Origin: Pleodorina starrii
Taxonomy: Eukaryota > Chlorophyta > Chlorophyceae > Chlamydomonadales > Volvocaceae
Assembly: GCA_030267565.1 (NCBI GenBank)
Contig: BRXU01000009.1
Coordinates: forward strand, 1,262,001 to 1,326,000
Length of the DNA stretch: 64,000 nt
Direction of reading: 5' to 3'
The position numbers and the translations under genes were made by a program. The notes beneath the pieces were generated by a model. That model was not told where the DNA came from. It did not search any database and was given only the letters and a program-made list of their open reading frames with translations. Below, piece by piece: positions 26,791-37,338 of the stretch; the first letter of the stretch is position 1; every line of letters starts with the position of its first letter.

Positions 26791-27309
26791 AAATGAGTTG
26801 AAGCACATATACCTAAAGCAACGGTTTGGAATAGCCTGACGTTTGTCTGAGAGGAAGGGAGGGTGATCTGAGTCGCACGTCCCGCATGAACCGTACAAGG
26901 CCTGCCAATTACGCTACTGGATACCACGTTTTGCCTGACGATATGAATAAGATTGGCGAAATTAACCAAGCCGGCAATTTCTCTTACTGTTTCACTGCGC
27001 AAGCGCCAATCTTTTTAAGGCCTCGCCTTGTCCTTTAACGTCCAACCATTTACCGGCACAACATGGATAACAATAACCTCAATTGAGGTGACGGAGAGCT
27101 TGCTGCCAAGAAGTTGAAGGTAGGTTCTGTTGACCGTCAGTTCCAGCCTGCCTTTCACAACATGATCGGCCGGGTGGGCTGTACAGCTGGTGATGGGGAA
27201 AGCACACCCGGTTGGTCGGGACTTCAGTTATCACTGTGGCAGCGGGACGTGGATAGAGTTGTTGCTGCTGGTCGGCTGGGTTTTCGGTCCCTGGGCGTGC
27301 TAACCACCA

Positions 27310-27340
27310 CCCAGGCCCCCCCAGGTGGGGGGGGCCTGGG
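27310..27340. repeat. GC-rich hairpin
   Basis: CCCAGGCCCCCCC is followed after a short AGGT loop by GGGGGGGCCTGGG. The G-rich arm could also form other folded DNA structures. No gene context supports a terminator role in a eukaryotic nuclear sequence. Confidence 0.7.
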
Positions 27341-27780
27341 GGCTGAAGGTGGGGAGCTTCCGAAGGAGGCGCGGGGGGTGGCAAGGGCCCTCGCCTAGCT
27401 CCCACCGGATGATAGTAAGGAACCCTTGGCTCCGGGAGCGTGGTGTTGTAACACGCCCCTTGGGGTAAACCACTGCTGCCGAGTTCCCGGGTACCCGCCC
27501 AGGATTGAGGGCCAGGCGCCCGGCCCTCACGGGCTGTCGGGCGTTGCGGACGCTGGGCAACCCGTTGCAGGCGACGCTGGAGCTGCCAACGGGAGGCCAA
27601 CGGGGGGCTGACTGTCGATGGGATTCCGCTCTTGTGAGTGATTCACATACCGTATGCGAAATGCGGCCCCCACACGCTATGGGTGTGGGCAGTTCCTGGC
27701 GCGGCCGGGACCACTGGCCATTGCCGGGTGGCGCAAGCTGTTCTGGAGGCTGGGGTAGGTGCTCCTGTCCACCGGGAGCA

Positions 27781-27805
27781 ACCCCACTGGGGTCCCCAGT
27801 GGGGT
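27781..27805. repeat. Near-perfect 25-bp palindrome
   Basis: ACCCCACTGGGG and its exact reverse complement are separated by one T. It lies about 450 bp from the hairpin at 27,310, in the same gene-free interval. Confidence 0.8.
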
Positions 27806-30319
27806 TGGAGCAGTGCGTGTGGAATGTGGTCGTTTTGGCGGTCATAAACGCGTTGTAGGACCGGTAGGACTGGTCGCAGGTACATGGCGGCTGGGGACGC
27901 CCCTAGGGAGTCGCCCGCCAACCGGGCAGCGCGTCGGGCAGTCGCCAACGTCTGGGGCCGGCTGCAGGGGTTGGCCGCCTTGAAGGTGCCCCGCCGTGGC
28001 TGGGACGCGGTGGGAGCTCACCATCCCATTTTGCGAGTGGTGACTGGTCGCCTAGTGTGTGTTCGGCCTCCGCCCACTAACGATGCCTAGGGTTCGTGTA
28101 GCCTGGGGATCCAAGCGTGTAGCACCGTAACAGCGGGCTGGTGACACGCTGCTGTTGGGTGGGGGCGCCAATCGCCTTTCCGCCCTTCCATCCTTGGGGC
28201 CACCCGGAAATGCATGAGCCGCCTTTCATGAGCCGCCGGCAATTCATGGCAGGCTGAGACTTCGAGCTTCCTGGCAGAGCCCCGTGCGCATGTCAGGTGG
28301 TAGGCGGCTGATGGGGAGCCCGTGCTGGCCACCTCGCCCTGTGCGGTCTTTATCCTGGTGTACGGGTCGTCTGTCCTGAATTTTCCCCTGCGTAAGGCTG
28401 GTCGAGGTTGAATCTCTGGTTGCTTGTGCCCTATTGGGTGTTTTGGGCTTCGGCCGCAGCAGTGTTTGGTGCGGTTGAGTACTCCCCTTCTGACGCGGAC
28501 GGCAGGGATGTATGCACCGACGACCCGTTTGGGTCCACTGTAACATGGTACAAACATGAAAAACCTGCCATGTCAAGTTGCAGTCTGCAAGTGTTTATGG
28601 AAGTCCCTCGCACGTTCAAGTGCGCGTCGTCACCCGGCTGCTGCTGTGACAGCTGGCAAGGAGCGCACCGGCGGGGTGGATCCTCTTCCGACGGAGCCTT
28701 TAACTAAGTAGGATATTACTGAACTGAAATCAAACCCCTGTACTCCACAGACGTCGCAATTATCCTGTACTAAAAGGTTCGGCTTGACTTCACCGTTTTC
28801 TGTCCCATGGGTCACCTGTGCGAGACCTGACCGCGTAAATCGCAGTCCGTCAATGGACGCGAAACTTAGCACTAAGCCTTCTAATGTTACAACACTGATA
28901 CCTGCCAAGCGGCGTGCCGTGAATATGACGTTGGTTTTCCCGGGTATTGCGTTCGGCTGCCCTTCAAGGCTGCCTTTTCGACCCTTCCGAAGCGACACCT
29001 GAAAAATCAAAGTCGGCCATTGACGCCCAAATTTAGGACACAGCAATACAACACAATAATAGTGGAAAGTGCCAAGCGGCGTAACCTAATGCGGATGTCG
29101 GTTCCTCCGGGTAATGCCGTGACTAAGTGGCCCGGCCGTCAAGTGTCCTGGCCGAGCTCAACCACGGACCTTTTCCCCGTCATAGTTCCCATGACTTCTC
29201 CCCATCAGGCCACCACGTTCTTCCCACTGTTCCGATGACCCGCGCTGTATTTCACGCACCAACGGTCACAAATGCCAGCCCTAGCGCAAGAACGAAGGCC
29301 AGAGGACGCGCCGCCACTGCCACATCAGGTATGCGCCCGACCGGTGCCTCCGGATGAGGGGCAAGCAGCAGGTCTTTTTTGTTTTGGGTGCTCTCTGGGT
29401 AAGCGATTCCCCCGGTTGCAGCCCGTGGGTTACTGTCAGATTTGCGAAAGAATCCAGCAATGAGTAGGCAGTAGACCACAGCTAGATGGGGAGCCTCAAG
29501 GCAAAGTCCCCCGTGGCTGTGACCAACTGGTCGCCTACTTTGGGCTCATGCACCCTTGGTTGGGTAGCTCGTGTTGTCTGGTCCGGGTGGAGGAACTCCT
29601 GCCTGAGAAACCCAGCGGCAGTGCCAGGCCAGATGGCCCAACGGCTCTACCCACTTGGGGGTCCGGGGCGGGCCCACTGTAACAAGTACTACTACTACGT
29701 CAGGCGAAAGCGCCAAAGGAGGAGGACCCGCAACTTACAAATATCTGTGCTAACCGCAAGCAAGCAAGGCATTTGCAGGCCGACAGCCGTACAGGAATCC
29801 CCAAGTAACCAGCCAAGCCCCCGCCCCCACCCCCGCCTTGTGTTCGTGAGCGAGGTCTAAGTCGGAAGCGCAGACCGTTTGCCCTTCTTCCCCCCATTGA
29901 CTGGCACCGATTTGTATGACCATGTATCGTCCTTTTCCCCCGTCTTCACCGTGCCCACCCCCAGCGGAACCGCCACCACCGCCGCTTGCAGCAGCAGTTG
30001 CTGCAGCATCCCCCGCTACCACAGTGTCCTCATCATATTCACATATGTTTTCATTGGACATCCAACATATGCCGGCCGGACTTTTCTGCACAGATACGTG
30101 TCAAAATCTTGGACACCGTCTCATGTTTGTGGTCGAACGTGTCGCCGTCCGTCTTGGTTATATATACAGAATGTTAGTGTCTAAGCGTTTGGCTGAAAGG
30201 TACTGACTACAACGAACATGCACGACAGTGGCTGCGAAAATCACAGGTAAATTGAAACGCTATTATAAATGGCTAGCTTGACGAAGTAGATAATGAAATT
30301 CTCTTTCATTTGGGAAGGA

Positions 30320-30400
30320 ATGTGGTTGGCGGTCTTGGCGTACTGGACGAGCGACTGACGTTGAGCTGGATCCTACGGGCCGGCATCCACCCTGCTGGTA
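30320..30400 (-). repeat. Dispersed repeat fragment, inverted partner of 26,695-26,790
   Basis: This is the reverse complement of the block at 26,695-26,790, lying just outside the left end of the retroelement at 30,536. No coding capacity is evident. Confidence 0.7.
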
Positions 30401-30535
30401 TGCCCAGGTATGCCACGAAGTGAAACCCTTATAGAAGCCAGCCTGTTCTTTTCTTACTGAGAGCACCCTTACGAGGGACAGGCATGGACCCTGCATAGAA
30501 GAGGCGTCCCGATGCAGGACCTACAATGCAGTTAC

Positions 30536-30704
30536 TGAATGAGACTGAAATGCTCGGCCCTTGCTGTACCCAAGGTACGACAACCAACTCCGCTTTGTAA
30601 TGCGGAGGCACAGACTCTCTCTTCCTTCCGCAACAATCTACTAGTAGTCCTGACGGAAGTCTCGATAAACGTAGTCGCCAGTGCGGACAGCCGCGGAAAA
30701 GTTT
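30536..30704 (+). repeat. Split direct repeat A1 of the retroelement
   Basis: It begins TGAATGAGACTGAAATGCTC and ends CCGCGGAAAAGTTT. The same 169 bases occur as A2 at 35,162-35,330. Flanking sequence differs immediately outside. Confidence 0.9.
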
Positions 30705-31309
30705 TCCATTAGTGTTGCGCCATTTGGCGAAGACGCCCTTGGCAAGCCGACAACGCTGTCAACGCCCATTTTCAAGCTCCAAAACTCATTCGCGGATTCT
30801 CTGCCAAGTTCCGGCAGCGCAGATGAGCAAGGCGAGTTTTGCCGCATGGCGGGTTGAATTGGGACCGTGGCCTCACGCAAGTTGACCGTGGGACTAACGA
30901 CGCCAGAGAGAAGCCTCTAGCATAGGCCGTTAGGCTTCACGGCGTGTGACCGGCTAATTTCGGCAAGGGCGCGCGCGACCAGCAACGTGGTTGACCGCCA
31001 GCGCCGCTGGTCAACAAACCCGCTAGCTCGGAGCTTGCACGGCCGAGTATTTACGACCCGGCCCAAGAGCTTCGCGCAACCAACGCGTCGAAATAGACTT
31101 GGGCGATCGGGATTCCCTTGCCCACCGTTCCCCGCTGAGGTCTGCCGAGGTGCCCTCCCACCTAACTCAGAGCCTCAACCTGAATGGCGGAGGAAGGCCG
31201 CCAACAGCCCCGGACAACTTCCTGGAACCAGAGGTGCATGTGAGTGACCAGGGCGGGAGCTCTAGTACTCCGGCAAGGGCACCCTCGAAATCACAGAGGC
31301 CCTGAGATG

Positions 31310-32120
31310 GTCGTTAGACCGCGAGGCCGGCGGTCCAGAGTGCGCGCTAGTCGGGCGGAAAGCCCGCGCCTAGTATTTGCGGCCCGGCGGAAAGCCTACA
31401 TTTGACACCGGGGGGGGGGAACCCGAAGGTCGGCGGAATGCCAATGCGGAATGCACCCTAAGGCGGAATGCCGGCGGAATGCCAACGCGGAATGCACCCT
31501 AAGGCGGAATGCCGGCGGAATGCCAATGCGGAATGCACCCTAAGGCGGAATGCCGGCGGAATGCCAATGCGGAATGCACCCTAAGGCGGAATGCCGGCGG
31601 GATGCCAATGCGGAATGCACCCTAAGGCGGAATGCCGGCGGAATGCCAATGCGGAATGCACCCTAAGGCGGAATGCCGGCGGAATGCCAATGCGGAATGC
31701 ACCCTAAGGCGGAATGCCGGCGGGATGCCAATGCGGAATGCACCCTAAGGCGGAATGCCGGCAGAGAGCACGTAACGGGCGGAATGCCGTTAAGACCGGG
31801 TGCAGCGGAACGCCGCACGAACGCACTATGAGGCGGAAGGCCATTGATCAGGCCCTGAGAAGGCCGTTCTACCGTGAGACCGGCAGTTCAGGGTGTGCAC
31901 GAGTCGGGGCGGAAAGCCCGCTCTTAGTATTTGCGGCCGGGCGGAAAGCCTATATCTGGCACCGGAGGGAGAAACCCGAAGGTCGGCGGAATGCCAGTGC
32001 GGAATGCACTCCTAGGCGGAAGGCTGGCAGCGAGCGCGCAGCGGGCGGAATGCCGTTAAGACCGCGTGCGGCGGAACGCCGCACAAACGCACTAGGAGGT
32101 GGAAGGCCTTTGATCACCTG
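31310..32120. repeat. Tandem large units and a 41-bp minisatellite inside the retroelement
   Basis: Two related units, about 31,310-31,855 and 31,856-32,120, share TAGTATTTGCGGCC, CGGAAAGCC, GAACCCGAAGGTCGG-like and AATGCCGTTAAGACC segments. The first has expanded a 41-bp subunit, seen as GCCAATGCGGAATGCACCCT followed by AAGGCGGAATGCCGGCGGAAT, to about eight copies (31,438-31,766). The motif GCGGAATGCC dominates. No protein is supported here. Confidence 0.85.
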
Positions 32121-32503
32121 GCAGATGCGGACGGGTCAGCTTGGGGGCACATCTCGGGAGAATGCCTAAGAGAAGGCACCGCAAGGGGCACTACACATAG
32201 ACTGGGCGGAAGCCGGGATGGCGACGCCTAAGGTGAAAGCACAGAGCGGGAAAGAGCAGGGCACGTGCAGTCGGAGAACTGCCGGGAAGCCCGATGCATA
32301 CCATAGGGCGCACAGGCAGCCGTCGCTGGCAACGCGCACGGTGTCGGCAGAGCGAAGTCTCTGTCCGCCTAACCGCTTGGCTCGCCCCCGTTCCCCGGCA
32401 CAGGAAGGGACCAGGCCCGTAGGGCACACCCCGGCGCGCCCCGCCGGAGTGCCGGACGGCCTCCCGCCACCATCGGCACGGCGCCACCCGCTCCTGAGCA
32501 CGA

Positions 32504-34578
32504 GTGCGGCCGGCCCATTCCAGCCCGCACGCCGGTCGCGCCCGACGTCGCCGGAGGCCCGGAAGTTTCGCCGCCGCAGTTCAGGCGGCGGGTGGCGTGG
32601 CCGCAGCTGCCGCTCCGCCGCCGAGAACTGGCGCTGCCCTCGCCCCGTGGGCGGCGCAGCTACCAGGCGGGCCGCCCCCGGTGGGTGAAGTGCAACCGGC
32701 GAAGTGCAACCGGCGCTTGCCGCGCCTCTACTCAGCCCCGCTGCCGCCGCAGGCGGTGGCGCCGCTGGATCCGCCGCAGTTGGCGGCGATGCCGCTGGAT
32801 CTGCCGCAGTTGGCGGCGGTGCCGCTGGATCCGCCGCAGTTGGCGGCGGTGCCGCTGGATCCGCCGCAGTTGGCGGCGGTGCCGCTGGATCCGCCGCAGT
32901 TGGCGGCGGTGCCGCTGGATCCGCCGCCGTTGGCGGCGGTGCCGCTGGATCCGCCGCAGTTGGCGGCGGTGCCGCTGGATCCGCCGCAGTTGGCGGCGGC
33001 GCCGCTGGATCCGCCGCAGTTGGCGGCGGTGCCGCTGGATCCGCCGCCGTTGGCGGCGGTGCCGCTGGATCCGCCGCCGTTGGCGGCGGTGCCGCTGGAT
33101 CCGCCGCAGTTGGCGGCGGTGCCGCTGGATCCGCCGCAGTTGGCGGCGGTGCCGCTGGATCCGCCGCAGTTGGCGGCGGCGCCGCTGGATCCGCCGCAGT
33201 TGGCGGCGGTGCCGCTGGATCCGCCGCAGTTGGCGGCGGTGCCGCTGGATCCGCCGCAGTTGGCGGTGGCGCCGCTGGATCCGCTGCAGTTGGCGGCGGC
33301 GCCGCAGCCGGCGGCTCAACTGGCTCTGCCGCCCGCAGGGCGGCCTGGCCCGTGGCGCCGCCGGCGCCAGCCGCCCCAGCGCTTCCCGCCCCGCGGCCGG
33401 CGTGGGCGGCCCCACCAGCCGCAGTCGGTGCCCCGCCGGCGGCACCCCAAGGGCCGCAGTCCCGCCGCCGGATGGCGCCCTGCCACCGCCGGACCCCGCA
33501 GCCATGCCGCCGGGCGCCGGGCAACCCGCGGGCGACGCGCGGCTGGCTGTGCTGAACGCCATGGCCAAGGGGCAGCTAACCCCCAGCGGCCAGCAGAGGC
33601 CCGGCAGGCCGCGCTGAAGCGCTGGCTGGGACTGGAGGCGCCGAAGGCTAGGCGGGCAGCCGGCCTACCTCCCCATGCGCAAGCCCCGCTAGCGGCGCCG
33701 CACACCCGGCTCAGCTCGTGGGCCCGTCTCCCGCCGGGCTACAGGAAGTCACTCCACCGCCGGGGCAGTCAGCAGCGGCGGCGCCCTGCCATCGGGGACG
33801 ACGGCACGGGCTGGCGCTCGCCGGCATACGTGCCCAAATACCCGTCGAGGGCCGCGTCGCTGAAGGGCCGACGAGCCCCTGGAGGTAGGCTACCTGGCCC
33901 GCCGGGCGGCATGTTCGCCATGAAGCCGCGCTGCCCGGCGGAGGCAGAGGGAGAAGCCTCGGACGCGTTCGGCCAGCTGCTGCTGGTGCGCTGTGGAAAG
34001 TACGCCGAGCAGCGGGCGATCAAAGAAGGCCCCATCCCGCTGCACGCCTTGGCGGAGGAGGACGCAGACCTGATGGCCGCGCAGCTGGGCAATTCCGTTC
34101 GCCAAACCGCCGGGGCAGCTCGTGCTGTGCCTGGGCGAAAAGGTGCTGGAAGAAGCGCGGCGGGAGCTGGAGGCCTCCCTGCGGGCCACCTGGCGGCGGA
34201 AGACCGCCGGGGTCACGATGATCGCGGACCTCGTCGAGAAGGGGCGAGATCTCATGATGGAGGCCAGCCTGACGCGTGGCCTGCGGTCTGCGACGCGGGG
34301 GAGGCCCAGGCGGCGGCCCAGGCGCAGGCCGACGTGTTCCGGGCGGGGTCTCGGAGCTTGTGCACTCGTATGGCCCGCCCCGGCCGCCGCCGCGCCGGCC
34401 ACCCGCGGGGCCGCGCTGGTGGGCGGTGGCCCTGCGGCGCCTGCATGTCAAGGCGAGGCGCCGCCTGGCCCACTCTGAGCCCTTCATCCGCGCCGGCCCG
34501 AAGGGGCAGCGCGCCACCAAGGAACCCCGCTACGCGGTAGAGGCCTGGTACATCCTCTGGTGGGCCGGGACGGTGTGA
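32504..34578 (+). pseudogene. Broken gag-like reading frame of the retroelement
   Basis: After the 30-bp repeat, coding-like plus-strand sequence continues but changes frame. One frame carries EGEASDAFGQLLLVRCGKYA and LHALAEEDADLMAAQLG up to about 34,110. A second then carries LVLCLGEKVLEEARRELEAS and MIADLVEKGRDLMMEA to about 34,280. Others carry GEAQAAAQAQADVFRAG and, finally, VSELVHSYGPP through KEPRYAVEAWYILWWAG to a stop at 34,578. The acidic and helical residues look protein-like, and position upstream in a DIRS-type element suggests a gag-like product, but no domain is recognised. The frame changes are read here as decay; programmed shifts or introns are alternatives. Confidence 0.45.
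32745..33310. repeat. 30-bp coding-type minisatellite inside the retroelement
   Basis: About 18 copies of a 30-bp unit built on GCCGCTGGATCCGCCGCAGT and TGGCGGCGGT. Because 30 is divisible by three, each frame keeps a fixed 10-residue repeat: PLDPPQLAAV in one plus frame, a GGGAAGSAAV-type repeat in another, RWIRRSWRRC in the third, and PPPTAADPAA on the minus strand. Small changes (CAGT/CCGT, GGT/GGC) distinguish units. Confidence 0.9.
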
Positions 34579-35055
34579 TTTGGATGGGCATTCGTGGCGG
34601 AACCCGGGGATAGAAACGGAGAGTAGCAGAAGTTGCCATCCCCGCGCAAAGGACCGCACCAACCCCGCCTCGTCGAGCCAAGCTAGCCACCGACCGCCGC
34701 CGCGCCGTCTGACAAACCGGTTTGAGTGAGGGTCACCAAGCCAGAGCTGCGGGGCGCCAGGTGGGAGCGGTGGGTGAGGCCGGACGTGGAGACGGGTTTA
34801 GAATGGGGGACCCCAGTCCTCAGCACTTCTGCTGTATGGCCCTGACGCGCTTTGGGACAACGGCCTGGTGGCCCGGCGTGGAGCGGGACGGCTAGAGAAG
34901 GAGAAAACCCTGGCGAGGTTGTCTGGGTGTTCGACTATGAGACGGAAGTGGGCGAGTGAGTAAGGCGAGAGGACGCAGAAGGGAGCGGAGACTGTTACAC
35001 GCCTGAATAGCCCAGAGCCCGGGAGCCGTACCAGCCGCGTGCCGCGGTGTGAGTT

Positions 35056-35161
35056 GGGCTGCGCGCTATAGAGCATGGGTACGGGTAGACCTGACGCCTA
35101 TGGGCACACAGGCCAAACTCAATTTAGCCTGAGTACGGCGGGCGCAATTGAACTACAGCAG
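35056..35161 (+). repeat. Split direct repeat B1 of the retroelement
   Basis: It begins GGGCTGCGCGCTATAGAGC and ends TTGAACTACAGCAG. It directly abuts A2 with no spacer and recurs as B2 at 37,339-37,444. Confidence 0.9.
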
Positions 35162-35330
35162 TGAATGAGACTGAAATGCTCGGCCCTTGCTGTACCCAAG
35201 GTACGACAACCAACTCCGCTTTGTAATGCGGAGGCACAGACTCTCTCTTCCTTCCGCAACAATCTACTAGTAGTCCTGACGGAAGTCTCGATAAACGTAG
35301 TCGCCAGTGCGGACAGCCGCGGAAAAGTTT
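35162..35330 (+). repeat. Split direct repeat A2 of the retroelement
   Basis: Internal copy of A1, joined head-on to B1. The B1-A2 junction reconstructs the join expected when the two outer ends of the element (B2 and A1) meet in a circular intermediate. Confidence 0.9.
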
Positions 35331-35528
35331 CCCTCCCACCCGCCCCCTTTTCCCGCGGCAACCGCCGTATGGGTTGGATGGCCAGCCCAACCGATCGAGG
35401 AACACCCGTCAGAGCACCATAGGTGAGCAGACGTACGATACGCCCTCCAGCACCGGCCAGTTGCCCGCTCGGCAGCCAACCACCGTCGCCCCTACCGACA
35501 CAGCCTTGAAAAGCAGCCACCCACACCC

Positions 35529-36818
35529 CTACCGCACCCGCCGTCGCTGCGGAGAGCGGCCCGTCAGGTGCCGATCAGGGTCTAGGTACCGCGCCAAGAC
35601 AGCCGAGCTCTTGATCTGGCCCAGAGCCTGCAGCTCCTCCTTCTCTTTTCCCTGCTGAGCCGCCGCCTGCAAAGCCCCGCGGCGGAAGCTGTGGTTGGTC
35701 TCGCCCGCATAGACCTCCGCCTGCTGCAGATGCAGCCGAATGCGGGCCCCCAACGCCGAGCTGCTCAGCGGCTCGTTCTTGAACGACTTCCCGTCGCAGC
35801 TGAGGGGCCGGAACAAGTAGTCGTCCACAGTATAACCCGCGGCGTCGGGCTGCCTGGCCCGCCAGACATAGCGAGCCAGCGTCTGGGGAAAGCACAACGC
35901 CGGGCGAGTGAAGTTCGGTTGCAGGTAAACCGCAGGAGCCCGCTGGAGCCGAAAGGTCTTAGTGCCACGCTGACGCACACACAGAACGTACGACGTCTCA
36001 GCCGCCCACTCCCATGGCGGCGGCAAAGGGAGTCGCCCGTCTGGCACGTTGGGTTGCGCCGGATCACAGAAGTCGCCCAGCCCCAGCCGGCCGGTGTCGA
36101 AACCGCGGGACGCAGTCTGGTACATGAACTGCGCACAGAGCAGGTCTCGGCAGTAGAGCAACTCCGTGCGGGCGTCCGGCGCCGCCTCCACCTGGCCCAA
36201 CAAGTACTCGCACAAGCGCTCGTACTTTTCAGGTGCGAGCGGCACCGCGGAGACCTCCTCGTACCCAGCCAACATCTGCAGCCGCTTGTAGCCCGCACGG
36301 TAGTCAGCGACCCAAGGGCTGTCGCAAGGATTGCCCTCACCCGTGACGGGGTTGTAAGGGCCCACGCGACCAAGCCGCGTAAACCAGCCGCTGAGCGAAG
36401 ACAGCACGCCCTGCACTGCGTCCGGGCCGGGTTCCGGTTGCTTGCGGCCCGGGTGGTTTGGCTCCCACCTCTCCACCAAGTAGACCAGCAGGTATTCGGG
36501 TGTGACGTTGCCCAGCCACAACCCCTCGCCGACGCCGTCGAGCCACGCGGACAACTCGGACGCGGCCGCCTCTTGACGACGGCGGGTGGCGTCGGCGAGC
36601 GCGGCGTCCATCACCTCTTGCGCCTTTGCCAGCCCCCGTGAATAATAACCCGGAAGCGGCGGCGGCTCCGAGCGACGGGGTAGCTGAGACACGCGAGCCA
36701 GGCGAAGCCCAGCAAAGGTCGGCCGAGCCTGAACCACCAGCACGCAAGTGAGAACGAGCCCGGGTAGACGCGCGAGCATGCGAGTCTCACCGGTATCACA
36801 GTAGGCGAAGGGGAGCAC
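35529..36818 (-). CDS. Tyrosine recombinase (integrase) of the retroelement
   Basis: This single-exon frame of 429 residues encodes the enzyme expected to insert the circular DNA copy of the element by site-specific strand exchange. The C-terminal half holds the catalytic pattern of the family: an arginine in QTASRGFD (about residue 237), HSFRRG giving His-x-x-Arg (about 378-381), and a tyrosine nucleophile in VLARYLDPDRH (about 412). The N-terminal half, with ATRRRQEAAASELSAWLDGV and NVTPEYLLVYLVERW, fits a helical core-binding domain. It lies between repeats A2 and B2, antisense to the gag-like frame. The first methionine is uncertain; later ones such as MDAALADATRRR are possible. Unlike the rest of the element the frame is undamaged. 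Confidence 0.85.
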   Translation of the reverse strand: MLPFAYCDTGETRMLARLPGLVLTCVLVVQARPTFAGLRLARVSQLPRRSEPPPLPGYYSRGLAKAQEVMDAALADATRRRQEAAASELSAWLDGVGEGLWLGNVTPEYLLVYLVERWEPNHPGRKQPEPGPDAVQGVLSSLSGWFTRLGRVGPYNPVTGEGNPCDSPWVADYRAGYKRLQMLAGYEEVSAVPLAPEKYERLCEYLLGQVEAAPDARTELLYCRDLLCAQFMYQTASRGFDTGRLGLGDFCDPAQPNVPDGRLPLPPPWEWAAETSYVLCVRQRGTKTFRLQRAPAVYLQPNFTRPALCFPQTLARYVWRARQPDAAGYTVDDYLFRPLSCDGKSFKNEPLSSSALGARIRLHLQQAEVYAGETNHSFRRGALQAAAQQGKEKEELQALGQIKSSAVLARYLDPDRHLTGRSPQRRRVR

Positions 36819-37338
36819 GGCCCGGACGCCGGGGCAGCGGCAGGAAGCCGAAAGTCCACGAGGTGTGCCGGCGGCGAATCACGCCCGGCAGCAGAGACCT
36901 CCGTGACCTATCCGTAAGCCCGAACAGACCACCGGGAGTCAGCCTTCGGCGCATCAAGAAGCCGATCGAACAGAAGCAAACCCACCTGTCCCAGGTCCAG
37001 AGCCAAGCCCAAGCCAGGTTGGGAGAGGTCAAGCACCAAGGGAGGTGCCGACGACCCGAGAGACAGTGACACATCGCGAGAGCCCGCGGGGCTGGAAGCC
37101 CCGCCAGCGTCGGAGATACCCTGCAACCAGGAGAATTAAACCAAGCTGAAGAAGCCCGACAACCCGGCTGCGAGCGAGACGGTACCGCGAGCGTTTCAAC
37201 AACCCTTGGACGTACCGCTCGCAACGTCCACACCGGAGCCGGTAGTGGCAATGTTGAGGTATCTAGCGAGCGAGATAACCCGCCGTATGAGAGGCTCACC
37301 TCCCCGTTCGCGCCAGACCCACCCACCCCGCCCAGTAA
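36819..37338. other. Upstream region of the recombinase frame inside the element
   Basis: This is sequence between the recombinase start and repeat B2. No credible ORF is seen. It is the likely leader or promoter region for the minus-strand recombinase. Confidence 0.4.

Larger units (their letters stand above)
26481..30535. other. Gene-poor repeat-rich interval, no supported gene
   Basis: Four kilobases without an exon series I can support. Visible contents: a segment at about 26,700-26,790 repeated in inverted orientation at about 30,320-30,400; two strong GC-rich hairpins at 27,310-27,340 and 27,781-27,805; a degenerate internal repeat around TGCCAAGCGGCGT (about 28,900 and 29,068); and ACTACTACTAC followed by a small stem near 29,690, which is the sort of tail seen on some non-LTR retroelements. 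ORFs here are short, on both strands, and look like chance or decayed mobile sequence. Confidence 0.5.

Noticed and set aside
29480..29740. A non-LTR retroelement 3' end (ACTACTACTAC tail plus small stem)
   Set aside because: The tail is suggestive, but no reverse transcriptase or endonuclease sequence is recognisable upstream and no target duplication was found. Left as a remark in the interval description.
29750..30091. Minus-strand ORF of 113 codons (MQKSPAGICWMSNENICEYD...)
   Set aside because: It has reasonable composition, but no family resemblance, no supporting exons, and it lies in repeat-rich DNA. Not enough to call a gene.
32166..33524. Minus-strand ORF of 452 codons rich in PPPTAADPAA
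   Set aside because: It is the shadow of the 30-bp minisatellite, which is open in several frames. The flanking parts show no domain, and the element's coding direction here is more plausibly plus.
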